Source: Sphingopyxis sp. (GTDB lineage: Bacteria > Pseudomonadota > Alphaproteobacteria > Sphingomonadales > Sphingomonadaceae). Taken from it: a DNA stretch of 8,920 nucleotides. Both the position numbers and the translations under genes were made by a program. Below are positions 1 to 6,226 of this stretch, one piece after another. The DNA is taken from NCBI RefSeq assembly GCF_016704835.1, contig NZ_JADIZJ010000017.1:1-8920 (forward strand), written 5' to 3'. Within the stretch, counting starts at the first letter, position 1. The number at the start of each line of letters is the position of its first letter. The notes beneath the pieces are model-generated. The model saw nothing but the letters and a program-made list of their open reading frames with translations. It had not been told where the DNA came from and ran no database searches.

Positions 1-2055
1 AGTTTCGCCGCATCGGGATGAACTCCGCGTAGATCTCGGAAAAATCATCACCGGAGAGGTCGTGAGCTAAAGGAATCCCTGAAGTGATGGCAACTCCCGT
101 CGCAGACGGGTTTCTGGCAAATGCCCCCAGGTCTTGCCGATTCGCGGCGGGTTCCTGCTCCTGCATCCGGCCAGATTCAGACCGGTGCTGGCAACAGACG
201 TCACAGGAGACAGATGCTGGCGGAAGCTCGACGAGAGCAGTAGGTGCCGGGATCTTGTGGGCAGAGCCCGGCATCGAGCCTTCTGGTCCTGAGCAGGACT
301 CCCTCTGGACGGGCTGCAAAGCAGCGGTCCAACACTGGCACGCCCTTGCCCGAACACATTGGCGACGCCCGAAGACCTGTGCGCGAAGCTTTCGGCGGTG
401 CCCCTTGAACAGGGGCAGAGGTGGCGTAGCCTGTCGAACTCGGCATTGGCCTGGCCGAGCGCATTCATGCCACGACCGCGTCCTTGAACTCGTCGGAGGC
501 CCCGCGTTCGATCGGCCCGCAGTCGCCGTTGACGCGGTAGACGTCGCCGCCGCAGATGTAACTGCGCTGGCTGCGTCGCCGAGCCTGGAATCGGGCACTT
601 GTAGACGCGCTCGGCAACCTTGCAGGAGCCATCGCCGCTCGGCGGATCGTCGAGGCAGGTCTCGTGGTCGAAGGTGCAGCCGGGCGTCGCATCGAGCTTG
701 CCGCAGTCGTTGCCGCCGCCAACCACGGTCTGGCACTGGTAGGTCTTCGTCGTCTCCCAGCAGGCTCGCGTGACCGGCACGCCGTCGATAAGCCGCGTTT
801 CATTGGGAGCGGTGCAGGTCTCCGAGGCAAGCGTGCAGGTGCCGAGATCGACCGAGCAGGCATTGTCGGTCCAGATTTCGGTGAACCACTTCGAAACGGA
901 GCTTTCGGGCACGATACCGGCAATATTGGCGCTGCATGAGTAGACTTCTGGGCGCGGCAGGCTCGAGGCAGGTAAGGCCCCCTCCCCAACGGATCGCCGC
1001 TGAATCCCAGGTCTTGCAGAGCTGACGGTCGGCAAAAAGCCCGGCAGCGGCGGCGATGGTGCGGAAAGTGGCATGGGTTCCGAGGCGATGGTGCCATTGG
1101 CGAGGCCGCTCGTACTGCACCGAGAAACTCGCCACGGGATCGAAGGTCAGCGCATCGGTGATCCCCTCGTTGTTGCAGCGATAGACGTTGCTGACGACCT
1201 GGAAGGCATCGGCCGGGGGCGATTTGGCCACGGTGCCCAAGAGGTAGACGTTCGGATCGCTGACCGATGCGTCGCAGTCGTAGTAGTCGACCGTTAGGTT
1301 GTAGTCGGGAACGGGGAAGGTCCCGGTCTTGCGGCACAGGGCATTGCCCTCAAGCGCCGCGCAGCCCGGAAAGCCCGGGGCGGTAACGCAGAGGTATTGG
1401 TAGAGCGTCTCGTTCCAGGCGGCGACGGTGAGGCTGCGGGTGCAGGTTCTGGGGTTGCTCTGACCACGCTCGAGCCGACATTGCAGCAGTCCATTCCGGC
1501 GGTGTTCGTCGTTCCCGGGCTCGGCGGCAGCGGGACACAGTTACCGGTCGAGCCGTCCGCGCTCACCCCCTGAGTGCAGGCATTGGGATCGTCGGTTACG
1601 GTGTTGGCCCTCGAAAGGTCGGCGCGGGTGACATCGACGGTCGGTCGCGTGGTCGAATTGGCGGTGCGGTAGGCATCGCTGTTGTAGCCTGCCGCCGCCC
1701 CGTCGGCGTACATGTTGCCGGGGTTGTCGTAGTACTGGGTTAGCGGGAGGGTTCGCCTGATAGCCGGGGATCCGTCCCCCGCCCCTCCGCATCGGTGATC
1801 CCCTGGTAGGCTCCGCGCACGCTCGATCCGGTGGCACGCGCCTCGGCCTTGGCCTCGTCCACGGTCATGGTGGCCGGTGCGGAAGGTGGTGGGGGCGCAG
1901 GCGCGGTCACTCCGGGATGATCGCGGGCGGAGAGGCGGCGCTGCGCGGCTCGACGAGGTCGTCGGGCGGCGGGATGTAGACCTGCGCCGCCGCTCCGGTC
2001 GCGGCGATCAACCCGAGGCGGCAAGCGCCAAACCTGCAAAGCGCCGTCCGCCCAT
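1..2055 (-). CDS. traN: TraN, mating-pair stabilisation protein (frame-broken, 3' end outside window)
   Basis: TraN is a large cysteine-rich outer-membrane protein of F-type conjugation that stabilises donor-recipient contact. The start is ATG at 2055, just after the trbC stop, giving a signal peptide (MGGRRFAGLALAAS, then LIAATGAAAQ in the next frame). A proline-rich linker and the segment MTVDEAKAEARATGSSV follow. The body carries TraN-like Cys-rich segments: TRPTVDVTRADLS, CNNEGITDALTFDP, ETCTAPNETRLIDGVPV then RACWETTKTYQCQ, YICGGDVYRVNGDCGP, CSGKGVPVLDRCF, GTYCS, CCQHRSESGRMQEQ and a final DDFSEIYAEF. These lie in different frames. I place breaks near 2012, 1912, 1778, 1741, 1464, 1107, 1080, 961, 576 and 469, with several more between 410 and 100. 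About 685 residues are in the window, and the last frame is still open at base 1. Family assignment is firm; the exact protein sequence is not recoverable here. Confidence 0.9.
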
Positions 2056-2056
2056 C

Positions 2057-2824
2057 TCAAGGCGCCTTCGCCAGCTGGGTGAGCGCAACGCGGGCGATGC
2101 CTGCGCCCGGACCCTTGCCGCCCGCAAAGCTCTCGAGCGCATATTCCACGGTGACATTGCCGGTGAGCCGGTCGTGGTCAGGGGTGGCGCTGGTGCAGTC
2201 GAGCCCATCGCACAGCTCATATTCGCGGCCTGCGGCAACAAAGGTCGGGGCCGCCTCGACCTTGAAGGCGCGAAACAGGCGCGGGTCGATGGCGATGTGG
2301 GCTTCCTGGCCCTCGTCGGTGACGACGCGCTTCAACCCTTCGGCAAAGGCCTTGGTGCTGCCGCCGGGAAAACCGCGGAAGACGACCACGCCGCCGGCCT
2401 TGCTGGTGTCGGCGATCAGGCGGGAAAGCGAGGCCTGCGGCATCGACAGGCTTGCAAAGACCATGAACATCGGTCCCTCGCCCATCGGCGCGCGGGTATT
2501 GGCGGCAGCCCCGGACAGCAGTTCGTCAGAAGTCAACCGCCATCCGGACTCCCGTGGGGAGGCTGGCGGGGATCGATCGCGGCGACGGCGGCAAGGCCTT
2601 GCTCGCGCAAGGTTTCGGCTTCGCCGCGATGCGCTTCGCCCTTTCCGGCCACCGCATCGACGAGGGTCTGGGCGTCCTGGCGGTGGCCCCCGGTAGTCCG
2701 GACCTGATGCCCCGAGATCGATGCCGTCTATCGTTTGCGCGAGCGCTGCAGAAACCGCGGTGAGCGCGAGGAAGCCCGCAATCGGAGCCACTCGTGCCTT
2801 TGACATGGTGCGCGCGAAGGTCAT
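2057..2824 (-). CDS. trbC: TrbC, type-F conjugative pilus assembly protein (frame-broken)
   Basis: F-type TrbC is a periplasmic protein needed for pilus assembly; it works with TraW and TraU. The N-terminus shows a signal peptide (MSKARVAPIAGFLALTAVSA, ending near ALAQ). The C-terminal half carries the TrbC thioredoxin-like fold: MFMVFASLSMPQASLSRLI, GGVVVFRGFPGGS, FRAFKVEAAPTFV. Three one-base insertions break the frame: in the G run at 2689-2693, the C run at 2568-2571, and TTCT at 2528-2531. Removing one base at each restores a continuous reading with QDAQTLVDAVAGKGEAHRGE, then ASLPTGVRMAVDF, then DELLSGAAANTRAPMGEG. I use ATG 2824. GTG 2836, overlapping the traU stop as GTGA, and ATG 2806 are alternatives in the same frame. 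Reconstructed length is about 255 aa. The stop is 2 bases before the traN ATG. Confidence 0.9.
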   Translation of the reverse strand: MTFARTMSKARVAPIAGFLALTAVSAALAQTIDGIDLGASGPDYRGPPPGRPDPRRCGGRKGRSASRRSRNLARARPCRRRRDRSPPASPRESGWRLTSDELLSGAAANTRAPMGEGPMFMVFASLSMPQASLSRLIADTSKAGGVVVFRGFPGGSTKAFAEGLKRVVTDEGQEAHIAIDPRLFRAFKVEAAPTFVAAGREYELCDGLDCTSATPDHDRLTGNVTVEYALESFAGGKGPGAGIARVALTQLAKAP

Positions 2825-2832
2825 GGGCGTTC

Positions 2833-3802
2833 TCACAGCATGCAGCAGTTGCGCTTGCGCCAGACGAGGTAGCCAAAGTCCTCGCCCTTGACGGGGTAGC
2901 CCTTGCCGGTCTGGGGGATGATGGTGGTGGCGCCGATCGGCGCGCAGGCGTAGCGGCCCTTCACGGTCGCGATCGGATTGGTCATCTGCAGCCGATATTG
3001 CTGCTTCCTCATCACCGGGCTTCGCGGTGCATCTTGTAGAGCATGCGTTCTGCAACGAGCCGCGAGGCCTGGATCGGGGTCACATGCGCGGCGACGTGGC
3101 CGTTCAGGGGATACATCCCGCCGTTGCAGCCCGCGCACCAGAACATCTGGTCGATCGGCAGCTTGGCGGTCGCAGCGACGCAATCGGCGGCGCGGGCCGC
3201 GGTTGCGATCCGGGTTCGAGAACAGCGCGACCTCGGGGTTGATGATCGAGGTGGGCGCTGAATCCTGCCCAGCGGGTCGATCCCGGTCATAGGCAACGTC
3301 GAAGGTGGTCTGCTCGAAGCGCACAGGAAATCGGTCAGGATCTCCATCCAGTAGAGCAGCGGGTAGACGTAATAGTGCGACTGCCACTGCGACGAGTTCT
3401 GCGCCTTGCCGCCGATCTGGCTGCGCCCCTGGACGTGGCCGTTGCCGATGGCGAAGCCGGGATTGAGGCGAATTCCGCCAAGGTTGGGAAAGCACCAGGC
3501 CTTGTTGGTGACATCGACGAGCCGCACCGGCTCCCAGAAACCCACTGAGATGCCGATGCGGGATCGGCGAACCCGCAAGCGCACAAGGGAAACGAGGGGT
3601 TCTCCGGGTCGGGGCGCGAACCCTTCCAGATCGAGAGCCCGCCGATCGATAGCGGAAACAGGCACGACCAGCACACATCGGTGATCGGATTGATGAACTT
3701 GCCGTGGCACGAGACCGTATCGGCCCGGGCCGGCGCGGCTGCGGCAAAGGCGAGCGCGAGGGCGGCGAGGAGACCGCCGATCGTTCGGAAAAGCCGCGTC
3801 AT
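2833..3802 (-). CDS. traU: TraU, conjugative pilus assembly protein (frame-broken)
   Basis: TraU is a cysteine-rich periplasmic protein required for F pilus assembly and DNA transfer. ATG 3802 follows GGGAGGG at 3809-3815 and overlaps the stop of the 88-aa gene. A signal peptide (about residues 1-26, ending PARA-D) precedes SCHGKFINPITDVCWSCLFP. Family segments follow: RIGISVGFWEPVRLVDVTNK, CFPNLGGIRLNPGFAIGNG, YYVYPLLYWMEILTDFLC, SIINPEVALFSNP, AADCVAATAKLPIDQMFWC, then AGCNGGMYPLNGHVAAHV. Breaks lie near 3574-3558, 3322, 3290, 3268, 3210 and 3013. The piece at 3012-2833 (starts MRKQQYRLQM, ends GEDFGYLVWRKRNCCML) could be read as a separate 59-aa gene. I assign it to TraU because TraU proteins end in a WRKRxCC-type tail, and adding it gives about 323 aa against about 330 for F TraU. 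Confidence 0.93.
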
Positions 3803-4065
3803 GGCTGGCCCTCCCCGCTGAAGTGGTCGTCGGCGCGGAGCTTGGCGCGGAAGTAGAACATCCCGTGTACCGGCGCGGCGAGCACCAGCAGCAGGGCGGG
3901 CAGCGCGCCCCGTTCGCCCAGCAGCGCTTTGGTGAGCGGCAGCAGCAACACGGCGAGCGCGAGCGCCCAGCAGAGCGCCATCCACCAGCGGCGCATATGG
4001 CGCAGGCGCGGGGTCTCCGGGGCGGCCATCGGCGTCTTGAGGAAGGTGATGAGAGGGTGGGTCAT
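3799..4065 (-). CDS. Small two-helix membrane protein between traW and traU
   Basis: This is an intact 88-codon reading frame that I do not recognise. The ATG at 4065 overlaps the traW stop (ATGA) and is preceded by GGAGG at 4075-4079, 9 bases upstream. Its own stop overlaps the traU ATG. The product has a short polar N-terminus, two hydrophobic segments at about residues 27-46 and 53-72, and a charged tail (RAKLRADDHFSGEGQP). Both segments look membrane-spanning, suggesting an inner-membrane hairpin. Position and translational coupling imply a role in, or dependence on, the transfer apparatus, but no function follows from the sequence. It has no counterpart at this position in F, as far as I know. 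Unlike most neighbours it shows no frame break. Confidence 0.8.
   Translation of the reverse strand: MTHPLITFLKTPMAAPETPRLRHMRRWWMALCWALALAVLLLPLTKALLGERGALPALLLVLAAPVHGMFYFRAKLRADDHFSGEGQP
3809..3815 (-). promoter_or_regulatory. Ribosome binding site of traU
   Basis: GGGAGGG lies 6 bases before ATG 3802, inside the end of the 88-aa gene. The open frame extends upstream, so this site together with the signal peptide fixes the traU start. Confidence 0.7.
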
Positions 4066-4751
4066 GAGGCCTTGCCTCCGCCAATGAGTGTAGGGGCAGG
4101 TGCGGACGCCACCGGCGGCAGGGGGAACTCGCTGATCTTGAGGTTCGAACCACCGGCCGAGACTACCGCCGGTGTGTGGCGGATGCCGAACTTGCCCGTG
4201 AGCGTCCCGCCCTGGTCAAAAAAGAAGCGCCGCTGCCAGGGCTTCATCGCGTCGAACGGCGAGCCGGACACGAAGATGATCTTGGCGCGGGCATCGCTCC
4301 AGGTCTTGACGGCCCAGGCCAATTCGGCCGGATTATCGCCGTCGATGAAGACCAGCGCCTGGCTTAGCTGGACCATGTCGAGCGGATTGACCCGGGTGCC
4401 GCGCGCGGCGATCAGGTTGCCTTTCGCATCGACGATATCATCCTCGGTGACGATCGAAGGATCGAACAGCCACTCGCGCCTGGCGGTCGCCGGGGTCATG
4501 CCATCGACCGGCTTGGGGCGGCGTACGCTGGCGACCGCCTGTTCCTGCATCTGGCGCTGCATGCGCTCGATCCCGCCATTGGCTTCGAGGGTCTTGAGGC
4601 GCGTCTCGATCGTGGTCAGGAGATCGGTCTCGATGATCGGGAAGGTCTGGCCCATCTGCCCATAGTCGGCAGCGCGCAGTGCCGCGACGAAAGGCCATCC
4701 CACCAGGAGCCCGACCGCGCCCGCAGCGCTCAAGAGGGCCAGGCGCCTCAC
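4062..4751 (-). CDS. traW: TraW, type-F conjugative transfer protein
   Basis: TraW is a periplasmic protein needed for F pilus assembly, acting with TrbC and TraU. This is the only large gene in the window that reads without interruption (229 aa; F TraW is about 210). I choose GTG 4751, which overlaps the traF stop as GTGA. The first ATG in frame would remove the signal peptide (about residues 1-27, ending in ALRA before ADYG). After the signal comes GQTFPIIETDLLTTIETRL, the normal mature N-terminus of the family. A charged, probably helical stretch follows (KTLEANGGIERMQRQMQEQA). Further family motifs are REWLFDPSIVTEDDIVDAKG, ALVFIDGDNPAELAWA, KIIFVSGSPFDAMKPW and FFDQGGTLTGKFGIRHTPAV. The C-terminus is a low-complexity Pro/Ala tail. 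The gene overlaps the 88-aa gene by four bases. Confidence 0.93.
   Translation of the reverse strand: MRRLALLSAAGAVGLLVGWPFVAALRAADYGQMGQTFPIIETDLLTTIETRLKTLEANGGIERMQRQMQEQAVASVRRPKPVDGMTPATARREWLFDPSIVTEDDIVDAKGNLIAARGTRVNPLDMVQLSQALVFIDGDNPAELAWAVKTWSDARAKIIFVSGSPFDAMKPWQRRFFFDQGGTLTGKFGIRHTPAVVSAGGSNLKISEFPLPPVASAPAPTLIGGGKAS
4075..4079 (-). promoter_or_regulatory. Ribosome binding site of the 88-aa gene
   Basis: GGAGG lies 9 bases before ATG 4065, within the last codons of traW. It supports the 88-aa frame as a translated gene. Confidence 0.65.
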
Positions 4752-5322
4752 AGCACCGAATCCCCGGTGCCGATGATCCGGTTCGCGCAGACGAAGCCGA
4801 TGTCGGCGTAGCGGCTGTCGAGCCCGTCCTTGTGCGCGGTGCCGAGATAGTAACAGCGCTCGGGGATTCGGCCGACCGGTCCGGGCGCCAGCGGCTCGCC
4901 GCGCGAGCTGGTAGGCTTAAGGCGCGCGACTTCGGCGCCGTTGATCCGCACCACATTGCTCTGGCGGCTCACCACGTCGCCGGGCATGCCGTAAACGCGC
5001 TTGGCGAACGGCGGCGAGACCTTGCCGAAATGGGCAGTGATGAGCGGGGTCTGCGCCGGTGCGAACACGACAAAGTCGCCGCGCTGGGGCACGCGGTGCT
5101 TGTCGATCCAGAACGCCCAGTTGGGGAGTGACTCTTGTTGGCGTGTTGATCAAGATCGCGTGTTCGTCGCGCCAACTCGCCAGTGACGATCGCGCCGAGA
5201 CGCCGCCGCGAGGCCGCCGATCACCAGCCATCGCCGGACATCGGTGCCGCGCCGATTGTGGCTGGCCCCCGTTTGGCCACGCGTTCGGCCGCGGGCTGGC
5301 TTGGCGCCTCAGTTGGCAGCAT
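4748..5322 (-). CDS. traF: TraF-like S26 signal peptidase (frame-broken)
   Basis: This is a membrane-anchored serine peptidase of the S26 family, related to RP4 TraF, which trims and cyclises the pilin TrbC in P-type systems. ATG 5322 overlaps the trbI stop by 14 bases. The N-terminus is polar (MLPTEAPSQPAAERVAKRG), followed by a hydrophobic anchor RWLVIGGLAAA. The catalytic serine region reads LINTPTR then SLPNWAFWIDKHRVPQRGD; the Ser codon is TCA at 5129-5131. The lysine box KRVYGMPGD is at 4976-5002, with the Lys at 5000-5002. The C-terminus has GRIPERCYYLGTAHKDGLDS and SRYADIGFVCANRIIGTGDS. Breaks are near 5234 (base missing), 5202 (base missing) and 5132-5137 (base extra). Reconstructed length is about 191 aa. 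Name and family are firm; the substrate here is inferred. It is not the F-plasmid TraF, which is a thioredoxin-like protein. Confidence 0.9.
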
Positions 5323-5877
5323 TGCCCGCAGCCCCAAGCGGTGCGCCTTGCGGCGTGCCCTGCCCGCCCATCGCCGCGCGCATCGCGCCCATGACGTCGG
5401 CCCCCGAGGCGGCAGCAGCCTGCGGCATCTTGACCCGGCATAGACCGCGCACGTCGGCGGTGATGTCGGGGACACGGGCCAGCAACGACCGCCTCGCCAA
5501 CCAGCACCAGCTGGCCCGCCGCACCGCGCTTCTCAAGATTGCGCTGGATCTCGCCCATGAACGCGCGGGTCTCGGCCGAGACCTGGTCGGGCGGGGTCGC
5601 CGAGCGCGCCTGCGCCTGGACATATTCGCCGACGATCCCGGAGCTGGACCTTGGCGTTGTCGGCATGTCGTCGTCCCTGCAAAAGCACGCCTTTGGTCAC
5701 CCAGGCGCCCAGCAGGCCGGCCGCGACGAGGCAGCGCCACCAGCGCGACCGGCGCGGCGCCAATCCGGGCGCGCGGCATCGCGGTCGCCGTTGCGGTTGT
5801 TGCACCTCGGCTTCGAACAGCGGTCCGGGGGCTGCGCTTTCGCCGCTGCTCGGCACGACGCGGGGCTTACCTGCCAT
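5309..5877 (-). CDS. trbI: TrbI, type-F conjugative transfer inner-membrane protein (frame-broken)
   Basis: F-type TrbI is a small inner-membrane protein that influences pilus extension and retraction. ATG 5877 is preceded by AAGGAG at 5885-5890, 7 bases upstream, and overlaps the preceding gene's stop. The N-terminus is cytoplasmic in character (MAGKPRVVPSSGESAAPG, then basic WRRP-type residues). One membrane segment follows (WWRCLVAAGLLGAWVTKGVL), then a periplasmic domain: GIVGEYVQAQARSATPPDQ, ETRAFMGEIQRNLEKRGAAG, QLVLVGEAVVAG, then VPDITADVRG. The AVVAG-x-PDIT stretch is what points to TrbI. Breaks are near 5638-5643 and in the C run at 5476-5478 (one base extra). The tail is Ala/Gly/Gln-rich and ends AAGNAAN. 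At about 189 aa it is longer than F TrbI (about 128 aa). Its position between traC and traW supports the call. Confidence 0.82.
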
Positions 5878-6226
5878 GGGGGGGCTCCTTGGAATGGGGG
5901 ATGTTCGCGGCCGCGCGCCCGAGCGAATGGCGGCGAAAGAAGGCGATGAGGACGAACAGGCCCGCGCTGGCAAGCCAGAACATCAGACGGAAGCGGTCCT
6001 GGCGAGCGCCGTCGGCCGCGACATAGCGCGAGGCGAAGTTCTCGAGCTGCAGCACGGTGCCGACGAAGCTGAAATCGCCGAGCATGACGAAGAACAGCAG
6101 CCACAAGGCCGCGACGCAGGCCAAGGTGACCGCAAGCCAGCCCGTCACCCGCAGCGCCAGATAGCAGGCATCGGCGAAGCGCGATGGCCTCGAGGGGAAC
6201 CGCGATGGTGCAGCGGCGGGCATCAT
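5867..6226 (-). CDS. 119-aa membrane protein between traC and trbI
   Basis: This is an intact reading frame of 119 codons that I do not recognise as a named Tra protein. ATG 6226 overlaps the traC stop (ATGATG, TGA shared) and has GGAGG at 6234-6238, 7 bases upstream. A second ATG at 6223 is equally possible. The N-terminus is Pro/Ser/Arg-rich. A long hydrophobic segment at about residues 22-50 (LALRVTGWLAVTLACVAALW in its core) and a second at about 80-97 flank a polar stretch (LENFASRYVAADGARQDRF). The C-terminus is basic then His/Pro-rich. Two membrane passes, with the loop on one side, are likely. It shows no frame break although genes on both sides do. Tight coupling on both sides argues that it belongs to the transfer operon. 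Function unknown. Confidence 0.8.
   Translation of the reverse strand: MMPAAAPSRFPSRPSRFADACYLALRVTGWLAVTLACVAALWLLFFVMLGDFSFVGTVLQLENFASRYVAADGARQDRFRLMFWLASAGLFVLIAFFRRHSLGRAAANIPHSKEPPHGR
5885..5890 (-). promoter_or_regulatory. Ribosome binding site of trbI
   Basis: AAGGAG lies 7 bases before ATG 5877, inside the end of the 119-aa gene. It decides the trbI start, which would otherwise be ambiguous because the frame extends further upstream. Confidence 0.75.

Noticed and set aside
84..773. 229-aa plus-strand open frame opposite traN
   Set aside because: Cys/Arg-rich antisense of the Cys-rich traN coding strand; no independent evidence of coding.
1877..4665. Long plus-strand open frames (1877-2707, 3823-4665) opposite trbC/traN and traW
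   Set aside because: Low-complexity Arg/Ala/Gly-rich translations lying antisense to recognised genes; no family resemblance.
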